A stretch of DNA of 19,065 nucleotides, from NCBI GenBank assembly GCA_035581425.1, contig DATJVP010000139.1, positions 1 to 19,065 of the forward strand, in the 5' to 3' direction. The notes beneath the pieces were generated by a model. It saw only the letters and a program-made list of their open reading frames with translations. It was not told the origin of the DNA and did not search any database. This DNA comes from DASZHJ01 sp035581425. Lineage in GTDB: Bacteria > Pseudomonadota > Alphaproteobacteria > ATCC43930 > CGMCC-115725. Each line of letters begins with the position of its first letter. Position 1 is the first letter of the stretch. A program made the translations under genes and the position numbers. This document shows, piece after piece, positions 1 to 7,140 of the stretch.

Positions 1-728
1 GTCCAGACGTGGAGCTGATAGCCCGGGGGCTCGAGCGCGAAGGCGCCGTCGGCGCCAGGGCGGAGGTCGAGCACGACCTGATGCGCGGTGCTGGGCGCGG
101 TCGCCGCGAGGGTGCCGCGCCAGCGCACTTGGATCGGCCGGTGCAGATGGCCGCAGAGGATGCGCTCAATCTGCGGATTGCGCTCGACGAGTGCGCCGAG
201 CGCGTCGGCGTTGTCGAGGCCGATCACGTCCATGTGGTCGATCGCGGTGCGGAAAGGCGGATGATGCATGAAGAGCACCGTCGGCCGATCCGGCGCCGCC
301 GCGAGCGCGGAGGCAAGCCAATCGAGACGCCGCGCGCAGAGCTCGCCGCCGGCCTTGCCGGGAATGATCGTATCGAGCCCGATGAGGCGAACGGGATGCT
401 CGTCGACCGCGTAGTGAATGAAATCGCCCTCCTGCGGGAGATAGGCGTGATGGCCGAAGACCGCGCGGAGATTGCCGCGATGGTCGTGATTGCCGGGGAC
501 GAGGTAGACCGGAGCGTCGAGCTCCTCCAGGAGATCGCGGAGCCGCTCGTATTCCTCGCGCTGGCCGAAATGGACGAGGTCGCCGGTTGCGAGCACGACG
601 TCCGCGCGCGGGCGAAGCGCGTTCAAATGCGCGATCGTCTCGCGGAGCATGTCGTTGGTGGGGACCCGGCCATAGGCCTGGACGCCGTCTGGCCGCACGT
701 GCAGGTCGCTCACTTGCGCAATGATCAT
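1..728 (-). CDS. gpdQ: GpdQ-like metallophosphoesterase, glycerophosphodiesterase / class III cyclic nucleotide phosphodiesterase (C-terminus cut by window edge)
   Basis: About 242 residues are visible, starting at ATG 728; the C-terminus lies beyond the left edge. The binuclear metal ligands of the calcineurin-like phosphoesterase fold are all present: D8 and H10 (SDLH), D50 (TGDL), N80-H81-D82 (GNHD), H156 (MHHPP) and H194/H196 (GHLH). The first ones fall at the same residue numbers as I recall for Enterobacter GpdQ (D8, H10, D50, N80, H81, H156), and the last two are offset by one, so the two proteins appear almost collinear. GpdQ-type enzymes hydrolyse glycerophosphodiesters; related CpdA enzymes cleave cAMP. 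There is no signal peptide, so it should be cytoplasmic. It follows the Ugp-type transporter genes on the same strand after a 70-base gap containing a hairpin. The context favours hydrolysis of imported glycerophosphodiesters over cAMP turnover, but the substrate is inferred. Confidence 0.88.
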   Translation of the reverse strand, partial: MIIAQVSDLHVRPDGVQAYGRVPTNDMLRETIAHLNALRPRADVVLATGDLVHFGQREEYERLRDLLEELDAPVYLVPGNHDHRGNLRAVFGHHAYLPQEGDFIHYAVDEHPVRLIGLDTIIPGKAGGELCARRLDWLASALAAAPDRPTVLFMHHPPFRTAIDHMDVIGLDNADALGALVERNPQIERILCGHLHRPIQVRWRGTLAATAPSTAHQVVLDLRPGADGAFALEPPGYQLHVW

Positions 729-748
729 GGTCGAGCCTCGAAAAGGAC

Positions 749-772
749 CGGCGCCCCCGAGCGGGGGCGCCG
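749..772 (-). terminator. Strong hairpin between binding-protein gene and phosphodiesterase gene (partial terminator or mRNA stabiliser)
   Basis: A perfect 10-base-pair, GC-only stem (749-758 pairs with 763-772) with a GAGC tetraloop lies 27 bases downstream of the binding-protein stop. On the minus strand the stem is followed, after five bases, by a short run of four T. It has the form of an intrinsic terminator with a weak U tract. Because the next gene in the same direction starts only 20 bases further on, it may reduce read-through or protect the binding-protein mRNA rather than end the operon. Hairpins behind binding-protein genes are common in ABC operons. Confidence 0.6.
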
Positions 773-798
773 TAGGGCTAGCATGTTACGACGAAGGG

Positions 799-2124
799 TC
801 AAAACACCGTCACGTGTGCGATCTTCTCGTTGTAGGGCTTGAGGATCTCGTCCGCGTTGCGCTGCGCGTCGCGGACGGCTTCGGCGGGCTGCTTCTTGCC
901 GCTGATAACAGCCTGCACCTCGTCCTCGATCGCCTTGCGCACGGCGACGACATTGTAGGTCGAGAGCCAGGGCTGCGCGAACTCGAGCTGCTTCACCGCG
1001 ATCAGTGCGTCGGGGTGCTCGGCGACGAAGCTCTTCATCTCCGGGAGATCGTAGCTGCTCTTGCGCGGCGCGAAATACCCGGTGAAGCGGCTCCAGGAGC
1101 CCAGCGTCTCCGCCGAGGTCATCCAGCTCGCGAAGACCCAGGCGGCCTTGCGCTGCTCCGGCGTGATGCCCTTGAAAAAGATGAGCGAGCCGCCGCCGAT
1201 CGGCACCGCATTTCGGAGGTTCCGCGGCACGAAGGCCACCGTATAGGGGAACTTCGCGCCCTTGCGGATGAAGCTCAGCGATCCCGTCGAGAGCATCACC
1301 ATCGAGGCCTTGCCCGCGAAGAAATCCGTCGAGACCTGGTTGGGATCGATCACGCCCTGCGGCATCGCCTTGTGCGTGAAGACGAGGTCGTGCAGGAGCT
1401 GTACCGCGCCTCGCGTCGAGGGCTGGTCGTAATAGACCTCGCCGGGCATGCTCACGTTGAAGAACTGCCCGCCGTTCGACATCGCGAAGGACTGGGTGAG
1501 CCAGCCGAGATAGTCGTAGCTGCCGGGCATCTCGAAGCCGTAGCGGGTGATGCGGTCGCCCTCGCGCACCGTGAGCTTCTCCGCTGCCGCCACGAATTCC
1601 GCCCAGGTCGCCGGCGGCTTCTCGGGGTCGAGGCCCGCCGCCTTGAAGTGGTCGACGTTGATGTAGACGAGCGGCGTCGAGTTCTGGAAGGGGATCGCGT
1701 AGATCAGGCCGTTGGCGGTGGCGTTGCCGCGAAGCGCCGGCCAGAAATCGTCGAGGAAAGTCTTGGGATCGCCGCCATTCTCTGCGAGGAGATCGTCGAC
1801 CGGCACGATCTGACCCGCGATCACGAACTCCTGGACGAAGTTCGCGGACATGAGCGCGACCGCCGGGGGCTTCCCAGCCTCGATCGCGGCCTGGGTCTTG
1901 AGGCGCGTGTCGTCGTAGCTGCCGGTATAGGCGGCCGTCACCTCGACCTCCGGATGCTTCTCGTTGAACTCCTTGACGAGGCGCGCCATCTCGGTCGCGA
2001 GCGCGCCTTGTACGGGGACCGGGAAATAGAAGTCGATCTTGGTGGCGGCAGATGCGGCGACGCTCGAAGCGAGCGCCGCGGCGAGCGCGACCGCAGCGAG
2101 CTTGAGGCGTGTCATTCTCGTCAT
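799..2124 (-). CDS. ugpB: ABC transporter extracellular solute-binding protein, UgpB-like (glycerol-3-phosphate / glycerophosphodiester type)
   Basis: The protein has 441 residues, close to the length of E. coli UgpB. It begins with a Sec signal peptide: MTRMTR, a hydrophobic Ala/Leu/Val stretch to about residue 26, and an ASA-like cleavage site, so it should be periplasmic. The mature N-terminus resembles family 1 binding proteins of the UgpB branch: an FYFPV strand, a KEFNEKHP helix and a YTGSYDDT loop matching the YKGNYEQ region of UgpB. ATG 2124 is preceded by GAGGGG at good spacing; ATG 2115 is an in-frame alternative. It is third in the operon, 13 bases after the UgpE-like permease. No ATP-binding subunit is visible; it is expected beyond the left edge. 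Assignment to the Ugp branch is family resemblance plus the neighbouring GpdQ-like gene; a sugar substrate cannot be excluded. Confidence 0.85.
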   Translation of the reverse strand: MTRMTRLKLAAVALAAALASSVAASAATKIDFYFPVPVQGALATEMARLVKEFNEKHPEVEVTAAYTGSYDDTRLKTQAAIEAGKPPAVALMSANFVQEFVIAGQIVPVDDLLAENGGDPKTFLDDFWPALRGNATANGLIYAIPFQNSTPLVYINVDHFKAAGLDPEKPPATWAEFVAAAEKLTVREGDRITRYGFEMPGSYDYLGWLTQSFAMSNGGQFFNVSMPGEVYYDQPSTRGAVQLLHDLVFTHKAMPQGVIDPNQVSTDFFAGKASMVMLSTGSLSFIRKGAKFPYTVAFVPRNLRNAVPIGGGSLIFFKGITPEQRKAAWVFASWMTSAETLGSWSRFTGYFAPRKSSYDLPEMKSFVAEHPDALIAVKQLEFAQPWLSTYNVVAVRKAIEDEVQAVISGKKQPAEAVRDAQRNADEILKPYNEKIAHVTVF

Positions 2125-2137
2125 GGCTTTACCCCTC

Positions 2138-2965
2138 TCATTTGATGCCGGAGAACACGAAGCTGTTGACGAACTGGCGCTGGAAGACGACGAAACCCGC
2201 GAGCAGCGGCAGGCTCACGATGAGCGTGCCCGCGGCGATGAGACCCCATTCAGCGGCCCCCTCGGCGCCGCTGACGAAAGTCGCGAGGCCCAAGGTGAGG
2301 GTCCGCTTCCCCGGCGAATCGATCGCCATCAGCGGCCACAAGAACTCGTTCCAGTGCGCGACCACGCTCACGATCGAGAAGGCGATGAGCGCGGGCTTCG
2401 CGATCGGCAGCAGCACGTAACGCAGGAGCTGGATCACGTTGCATCCGTCGATCGCCGCGGCATCCTCGAAGTCGCGCGGGATGCTCTTGAAGGCCTGACG
2501 CATGAGGAAGGTGCCGAAGGCCGAGGCCCAATAGGGCGCCATCACCGCCCAAAGCGTGTCGTGGATGCCGAGCGCGGTCACGGTCTTGAAATTCGGCACG
2601 ATAAGGACCGGCGGCACGATCATGAGCTGCAGCAGGAAGAGGTAGAAGACGAGATCGCGCCCGGGAAACCGGAGCCGCGCGAAGGCGTAGCCCGCGAGGC
2701 TCACGGTGACGAGCTGCACGCCGAGCGTCCCTGCGACCACGATGAGGGTGTTGAGGTAGCAGACGAGGAAGTCGCCGCTCTCGAAGGCCTCCCGGAAATT
2801 CTCGAAAGAGAGCGGACCGCTCGGCCAGAGCGAGGCGATGTCGAGGGCGCCGTAGCTGTCCGGGCGCAGCGAGGCCACCAGCATCCAGAGGAGCGGCGCC
2901 GACCACACCAGCGCGATCGCGAATGCGGCCGCGATCCCCGAAACTGCCGCACCGTTAATCCGCAT
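2138..2965 (-). CDS. ugpE: ABC transporter permease, UgpE/MalG-like
   Basis: This 275-residue integral membrane protein has about six hydrophobic segments and the conserved EAA loop near residues 164-190 (DFEDAAAIDG followed by LLRYVLLPIAKP), which docks on the ATPase subunit. A short cytoplasmic N-terminus and the LASLRPDSYG-type region after the first membrane segment are typical of the MalG/UgpE half of carbohydrate-type (CUT1) importers. ATG 2965 lies inside the end of the upstream permease gene, with an 11-base overlap, and is preceded by CGGAG, so translation is probably coupled. It would pair with the UgpA-like permease to form the channel. Function as a permease is firm; substrate is inferred from the operon. 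Confidence 0.9.
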   Translation of the reverse strand: MRINGAAVSGIAAAFAIALVWSAPLLWMLVASLRPDSYGALDIASLWPSGPLSFENFREAFESGDFLVCYLNTLIVVAGTLGVQLVTVSLAGYAFARLRFPGRDLVFYLFLLQLMIVPPVLIVPNFKTVTALGIHDTLWAVMAPYWASAFGTFLMRQAFKSIPRDFEDAAAIDGCNVIQLLRYVLLPIAKPALIAFSIVSVVAHWNEFLWPLMAIDSPGKRTLTLGLATFVSGAEGAAEWGLIAAGTLIVSLPLLAGFVVFQRQFVNSFVFSGIK

Positions 2966-3887
2966 GGGCGGCTCCGCGCTCGAACGCGCGCATCCCGAAG
3001 CCCGATACCAGCAGGAGTATCGCCAGCGTCACGACGGTCGCGGCCGCGGCCTTGCCGCTGTCATGCAGCTCGGTTGCGGTCTGGAAGACATAAAAGAGCA
3101 GGAGGTTGGTCGCATCGTTGGGGCCGCCGTGGGTCATGACGATGACGTGGTCGACAGCGGTGACGGACTGGATGAGCGCGATCACCGCGACGAAGGCGGT
3201 GGTAGGCGCGATCTGCGGCAGGATCACATGACGCAGCCGCTGCCACGCGCCGGCGCCGTCGAGGATCGCGGCCTCCACGAGTTCGCCCGGCACCGCCTGC
3301 AGCGCAGCGATGTAGAAAAGCATGTAGTAGCCGGCGTTCTTCCAGACTGTGACGATCGAGAGTGCCATCAGCGCCGTGTCGGGATCGCCGAGCCAGTTGA
3401 TCGAAAGCGGCACGAGCCGGCCAATGTAGTAGTCGATGAGGCCCACGGTCGGCAGAAAGAGGAAGGTCCAGAGCGCCGCCGCGCCGATCAACGGAATCAT
3501 CGTCGGAAAGAAGAGCAGCGCACGCAGGACCGCCGTGAAGCGCGTCGAGCGCTGCAGCAGCAGCGCGAAGGCGAGCGCCAGCGCGACCGAGGGCACGACC
3601 GTGAGCACGGCATAGACGAGATTGTTGAGAGCAGCCGCCTCGAACTTGCCGTCGGTGGCGAGGCGGAGATAGTTGCCGATCCCCGCGAAGCTCGCCACTT
3701 TCTCGCCGAGCCTGCGGCCGAAAAACGAATCCACGACAACCGAGGCGATCGGCCAATAGGTAAAGGCGCCGAGACAAAGGAGCGACGGCAGCAAGAGGAG
3801 AAGCGGGCGCGCCCGCCGATCCCACTCGCCCAGTCTCGTCCCGGCACGGCGAGAGCCTCGCAGCGATGAGAGTGCGGCGGTCGTCAC
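2955..3887 (-). CDS. ugpA: ABC transporter permease, UgpA/MalF-like
   Basis: This 310-residue inner-membrane permease has a basic N-terminus, a first membrane segment near residues 28-50 (LLLLLPSLLCLGAFTYWPI) and the EAA loop near residues 199-226 (ELVEAAILDGAG then LRHVILPQIAP). These features are typical of the MalF/UgpA half of CUT1 importers. The start is GTG 3887: an in-frame stop lies a short way upstream and there is no in-frame ATG nearby, although the ribosome-binding site is weak. It is the first gene of the operon (UgpA, UgpE, UgpB, GpdQ order), unlike the E. coli ugpBAECQ order, in which the binding protein comes first. The PHO-box-like repeats at 3922-3950 sit just upstream of its start. 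Confidence 0.9.
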   Translation of the reverse strand: MTTAALSSLRGSRRAGTRLGEWDRRARPLLLLLPSLLCLGAFTYWPIASVVVDSFFGRRLGEKVASFAGIGNYLRLATDGKFEAAALNNLVYAVLTVVPSVALALAFALLLQRSTRFTAVLRALLFFPTMIPLIGAAALWTFLFLPTVGLIDYYIGRLVPLSINWLGDPDTALMALSIVTVWKNAGYYMLFYIAALQAVPGELVEAAILDGAGAWQRLRHVILPQIAPTTAFVAVIALIQSVTAVDHVIVMTHGGPNDATNLLLFYVFQTATELHDSGKAAAATVVTLAILLLVSGFGMRAFERGAAHAD

Positions 3888-3921
3888 GCAATGAGCGGTA
3901 CCAGACCGGCACTACCCGAAA

Positions 3922-3950
3922 ATGTCAGCCGCGTGACGATTTTGTTACAG
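3922..3950 (-). promoter_or_regulatory. Candidate PHO box (PhoB site) upstream of the Ugp-type operon
   Basis: Read on the minus strand, three 7-mers occur at an exact 11-base period: CTGTAAC (3950-3944), TCGTCAC (3939-3933) and CTGACAT (3928-3922), separated by AAAA and GCGG. Compared with the PhoB half-site CTGTCAT they match at 5, 4 and 6 of 7 positions, and the 7+4 spacing is that of PHO boxes. The block ends 34 bases before GTG 3887, a plausible distance for a promoter in which PhoB replaces the -35 element. ugp operons are known Pho-regulon members. Individual matches are imperfect, so this is a candidate. Confidence 0.45.
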
Positions 3951-3973
3951 CATCCTCGGAGCTCCGGGGATCG

Positions 3974-4417
3974 CTACTTGCTGGCGACGTAGTGGCACCC
4001 TTGGATCTCGGCCGATCCGACGGTGTCCTCGACCAATTCGGGATATACGTGGCCGACGACGAAGCCCAGCGATATGCCCAAACGCACGTAGCGCGTCTGC
4101 CCCGGCTCGAGCGTCAGGCTCAGGTTGCGCGTCACCTCCGTCGAGGTGCTGATCTCATAGGTGCCTGCGGGGCGATCGACGTAGAAGAAGCCCTGCGGCA
4201 CGGCGGAGCCGATCACCTCGCCGTTGAGCTTGACGGCGGGCTGCACCCCGGCGCCGATGATCGCCGTGCGATAGATGTAGATGCGTCCGCTGTCGGCGGG
4301 ACGCGCGGCGAGGTTCTCCTGCACCTCCGAGAACTTCGGCCCGCTGGCACAGGCGGCCAGCACCATGAGACACAGTCCGGCAATCGCCGTCTTGGCAATC
4401 CTTGCGATACTCGTCAT
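3974..4417 (-). CDS. Small lipoprotein, DUF2846-like
   Basis: The protein has 147 residues. A lipoprotein signal peptide ends in a clear lipobox, LAAC, with the lipidated cysteine at residue 23, so it should be membrane-anchored in the envelope. The mature part has the pattern of DUF2846-type lipoproteins: GRIYIYRT near the start, then a VKLNGEVIG hairpin, FFYVDRPAGTYEI, and a LEPGQTRYVRLG strand, suggesting a small beta-sandwich. The molecular role of the family is unknown to me. ATG 4417 was chosen because GGGAGG lies six bases upstream and the lipobox follows at the right distance; the reading frame itself stays open further upstream. It lies 32 bases after the other lipoprotein gene, so the two are probably co-transcribed. 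Confidence 0.8.
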   Translation of the reverse strand: MTSIARIAKTAIAGLCLMVLAACASGPKFSEVQENLAARPADSGRIYIYRTAIIGAGVQPAVKLNGEVIGSAVPQGFFYVDRPAGTYEISTSTEVTRNLSLTLEPGQTRYVRLGISLGFVVGHVYPELVEDTVGSAEIQGCHYVASK

Positions 4418-4449
4418 GTGAGCCTCCCTGGAATTGGCGGCGCGTTTCC

Positions 4450-4830
4450 TCACCGCGGCGTCCGCAGAATTTCCCGCGGGGGATCGGCGGGCGTGAACGT
4501 GCGCTCGACCGGCAGATAGAACCCGATGGCGAGGTTCCCCTTCAGCACCAATTCGGCCTCGTGCACGTTCGAGGCTTCCACGGTGACGACCTGGTCCTTG
4601 GTCCTGAAGACGTCGCCCTGCTCGATGCGTCCCACCCGGTACCAGGCGGTGCCTTGCCGGAGCGGTGTGGCGTAGCCGCGCTCCAGGGGGATCCTCGTAT
4701 TTCCGCCGAGGACCCACGTCTCGGTCGAGCCTGCTGCGGCTTCGAAATGCGCGGGAACCTGCTTTAGATGGATCACGTCGAAAGCGCAGCCCGCGAGGAG
4801 AAGCAGGAGGGCACCGATGCTGTACCTCAT
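4450..4830 (-). CDS. Small lipoprotein of unknown function
   Basis: The protein has 126 residues. The N-terminus (MRYSIGA, five leucines, then LAGC-type lipobox with cysteine at residue 15) is a short but clear lipoprotein signal. The mature part is mostly polar with alternating hydrophobic residues, suggesting beta structure (TWVLGGNTRIPLERGYATPL, QVVTVEA, AELVLKGNLAIGFYLP). I do not recognise a domain. ATG 4830 has GGAG about eleven bases upstream, a rather long spacing. The start overlaps the stop of a short upstream reading frame in an ATGA arrangement. It is immediately followed by the DUF2846-like lipoprotein, so both may act together at the membrane. Confidence 0.7.
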   Translation of the reverse strand: MRYSIGALLLLLAGCAFDVIHLKQVPAHFEAAAGSTETWVLGGNTRIPLERGYATPLRQGTAWYRVGRIEQGDVFRTKDQVVTVEASNVHEAELVLKGNLAIGFYLPVERTFTPADPPREILRTPR

Positions 4831-5003
4831 GGCAAGGATGCTCCCGGCTGGAACGGATTCGTGCGATCGCCGAAGCCCGTCAACACGGTCGAAACGACAG
4901 CGTCCATGCTCTGCTTGCCGTCCGGCATTGCAAAGCCGATCGGCGTGCCACCCGGTGGCCCGCGAGCGGGTGATGCGGATTTGCGCGAGCCCCGGAAACC
5001 CAT
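4827..5003 (-). CDS. Possible short ORF coupled to the lipoprotein gene (doubtful)
   Basis: A reading frame whose last codons overlap the lipoprotein start by four bases (ATGA) could encode 58 residues from ATG 5003. Internal ATG codons would give a shorter form with the composition PDGKQSMDAVVSTVLTGFGD. No signal peptide, membrane segment or known domain is seen, and no good ribosome-binding site precedes ATG 5003. The frame stays open further upstream only because it lies opposite the G+C-rich start of the desaturase gene. The ATGA overlap is the only positive sign, so this may be chance. Confidence 0.25.
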   Translation of the reverse strand: MGFRGSRKSASPARGPPGGTPIGFAMPDGKQSMDAVVSTVLTGFGDRTNPFQPGASLP

Positions 5004-5099
5004 ACTACTTTGAAGAGCCAGGGAAGCGTCGCAGAAAGGGTCGTCAGGAGACCGCGATTGGGCGCGTCGGCGCTTGCTTTGTCGAGATGGAGGAATGCC

Positions 5100-6203
5100 G
5101 TGGCAGACCCCGCTATTTGCTTTGCGCCGTCCTCGGAATTCGCGTTGACGTTGGGCCGGCGCGTCGCCCGGGAATTCGAAGCGTCGCATCGATCTCGATT
5201 TGCGGACTGGTCGGTGTGGGCGATCGCGGCCGGCTACGTCGGGGCCGGTGCGCTCGCCTACGCCTTGATCCTCCGTAGCAGCCCAGGTGCGGCCGGAACG
5301 ATCGCACTTGCGGTGCTCGGCGGGTGCTGCGCCTTCATGGTCATGGCGACGGTCGGTCACGCTGCGGCGCACGGAGCGCTCACGCCGAGACGGTGGCTGA
5401 GCGATTTCGTCCTATTCGCGAGCTTCGCGGTCATCGGCGTCAGCGGCAGGCTCTGGCGCGACCGTCATGTCGGTTTGCACCATCAGCTGCCGAATCTCCC
5501 GGGGACCGGGATCGACGGCGACGGCTCCAGCCTTCTCCGCCTCCTGCCCCACAAGCGCTGGCGCCCGGCCCATGCGCTGCAGCGCTTTTATGCGCCCCTT
5601 CTCTACGCGCTTGCCGTCCCGCACATGGCTTGGCTCGAGGACTTTCAGCTCCTCGCCGCGGCCCGCCGCGCCGTACCCGCGGGATATCGCGGATGGTGCG
5701 TTCTCGCGGAATTCGCGGGGGCAAAGCTGCTGCATCTGATCCTGCTCATCGCCATTCCCACGCTCCTGCTGCACCCGCCGATCTGGGCCCTGCTCGGCAC
5801 CTACGCGATCGCCATGACGGTGTCGTCGACCGCCTTTCTCGCCCTCACGATCGGCACGCACCTCTCGGACATGGCCGAATTTCCGGCCCCGAACGCCGGG
5901 GGCAAACTCGCGCACGACTGGGCGACGCATCAGGTCATGACCACCATCGATTGGATGCCGACCAACGCGCTCGTGACCGCCCTTTTGGCCGCCGTGAACG
6001 CCGACGTCGCTCACCATCTTTTCCCGCAGTACTCCCACCATCACGCGGCGCTGCTGTCGCGGATCATCGCCGAGGAGGCCGCGGCGCACGGGGTGCCCTA
6101 CCGTAAGGCATCCTTCGCCCGCGTCCTGCAAGGCCATTGGCGCCATCTGACGCGGCTCGGCCAACCGGAGGAGATCGTGATGAGCGCCGCGAGGCGAAGC
6201 TAA
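5100..6203 (+). CDS. DesA-type membrane fatty-acid desaturase (copy 1, altered third histidine box)
   Basis: The protein has 367 residues from GTG 5100, chosen because GGAGGA lies six bases upstream and this start lines up with the paralogue at 11101. A TTG at 5010 would add 30 unsupported residues. It belongs to the di-iron membrane desaturase family (COG3239, often annotated linoleoyl-CoA desaturase), which inserts a double bond into lipid acyl chains using O2 and electrons. Box 1 is HAAAH (87-91) and box 2 is HVGLHH (123-128). Box 3 is DVAHH (302-306), where members normally have H or Q in the first position and the paralogue has HAAHH. Several hydrophobic segments flank the boxes. The stop overlaps the stop of the convergent HTH gene by four bases. 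Activity is likely but not certain given the Asp. Confidence 0.88.
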   Translation: MADPAICFAPSSEFALTLGRRVAREFEASHRSRFADWSVWAIAAGYVGAGALAYALILRSSPGAAGTIALAVLGGCCAFMVMATVGHAAAHGALTPRRWLSDFVLFASFAVIGVSGRLWRDRHVGLHHQLPNLPGTGIDGDGSSLLRLLPHKRWRPAHALQRFYAPLLYALAVPHMAWLEDFQLLAAARRAVPAGYRGWCVLAEFAGAKLLHLILLIAIPTLLLHPPIWALLGTYAIAMTVSSTAFLALTIGTHLSDMAEFPAPNAGGKLAHDWATHQVMTTIDWMPTNALVTALLAAVNADVAHHLFPQYSHHHAALLSRIIAEEAAAHGVPYRKASFARVLQGHWRHLTRLGQPEEIVMSAARRS

Positions 6204-7114
6204 ACGGCCTCGATTCCGAAGCGCAATTCCTGATTGCCGAGCACGCGCTCGACGACCTCGGCATTGTCGAATTGACGGCGGAAATCGTCCTCGGAGAACA
6301 GCGAGATCCGGTTCTGCCAGGGCCTGCGGGCGGCGCGCGGGCCGAGATACTGGCAGAGAACGCGTGTCGCAAGCGGCGTGCGATCCTCGGCGGTAGTAAG
6401 CCGCAGGCCCTCGAGATAGACGAACTTACGCACCGAGGGCTCCCGGAGAATCATGTAGCGCGGCTCGCCGTCGTGCTGTCCCGTCAGGAAGATGTTCCCG
6501 TGGCGCGTCGCGACGTAGCCGACCGAGATGATCTCGTCGTGCCGCTCGGTGTCCACGCGACCGGGGATGCGGTTGTAGAGGGTGAAGCGGGGCATGAGGA
6601 CCTCGCCCCTCTGCGCCTGCGCTGCGGGGTTGTGCGCGCGGATGTGGAGCCAGGACACGCTCATGCGGCTCGAGCGTTGCGCGCGCCAGAAGCAGAGATA
6701 GTAGCCGCTGTAGCGCTCGTAGACACGAAGCAGGTCGTTCTCGTCCAATGGCACTTCCGTATGGACGATCTCGTAGCGCAGCGGCTTTGCGTGGCGACGC
6801 CGCGCCGAAGCCGCCCCCAGCGGCTCCGTTTTCCACGCGAGCTCGCTCGGGATCATGTCGCGAAAATCCTCGAGGTAGCGTACGAGACGGCCCAAAAAGG
6901 TGTTGTCGGGCCGCGCCGCCTTGCTGTAGGCGAAATTGCGCACGGTGTGCTCCGCGACATCGCAGCCGACCGCGACATCCTTGAGCCGCAGCCCGCGATT
7001 CTTTTGCATCCAGACCACGCCGCGACGCAGCCGCTCCACGGTCTCCCGATCCAGCGCAGCGCCCGTCTGCCGATCGGTCTGGACCTCGTTCTTTGCGTCC
7101 ATTCCCCAGGCCAT
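6200..7114 (-). CDS. Helix-turn-helix (XRE-like) protein with unassigned C-terminal domain, probable regulator
   Basis: The protein has 304 residues from ATG 7114, which has GAGGA just upstream; a GTG at 7144 would run into an inverted repeat and was not chosen. Near residues 25-80 is a helical region with an HTH character (LRLKDVAVGCDVAEHTVRNF), followed by a conserved-looking linker. Residues from about 110 to the end form a separate alpha/beta region rich in aromatic residues (YERYSGYYLCFWRAQRSS, ISVGYVATRHGNIFLTGQHD) that I cannot match to a known ligand-binding domain. It probably represses or activates nearby genes in response to an unknown signal. It is convergent with the first desaturase and divergent from the CapA/desaturase run, which are its most likely targets; this is inference. 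Confidence 0.65.
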   Translation of the reverse strand: MAWGMDAKNEVQTDRQTGAALDRETVERLRRGVVWMQKNRGLRLKDVAVGCDVAEHTVRNFAYSKAARPDNTFLGRLVRYLEDFRDMIPSELAWKTEPLGAASARRRHAKPLRYEIVHTEVPLDENDLLRVYERYSGYYLCFWRAQRSSRMSVSWLHIRAHNPAAQAQRGEVLMPRFTLYNRIPGRVDTERHDEIISVGYVATRHGNIFLTGQHDGEPRYMILREPSVRKFVYLEGLRLTTAEDRTPLATRVLCQYLGPRAARRPWQNRISLFSEDDFRRQFDNAEVVERVLGNQELRFGIEAV

Positions 7115-7140
7115 TCGTTCCTCGTCCGCGAAAAATACTA

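Noticed and set aside
721..2145. Long plus-strand open frame opposite the binding-protein gene
   Set aside because: It is rich in Arg, Glu, Asp and His with no domain, no good start site, and lies opposite a well-supported UgpB-like gene; this is typical of antisense frames in G+C-rich DNA.
2039..3869. Plus-strand open frames opposite the two permease genes
   Set aside because: Composition is charged and repetitive (Glu/Arg/His), no family is recognisable, and the minus-strand frames have clear permease motifs.
3957..3966. 10-base palindrome CGGAGCTCCG between the lipoprotein stop and the Ugp-type operon
   Set aside because: It has no loop and no T run, so it is not a convincing terminator; it is too short to call an operator without other copies.
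5010..5099. TTG start for desaturase copy 1
   Set aside because: The extra 30 residues (RRPRLGAS region) have no match in the paralogue, and GTG 5100 has a much better ribosome-binding site.
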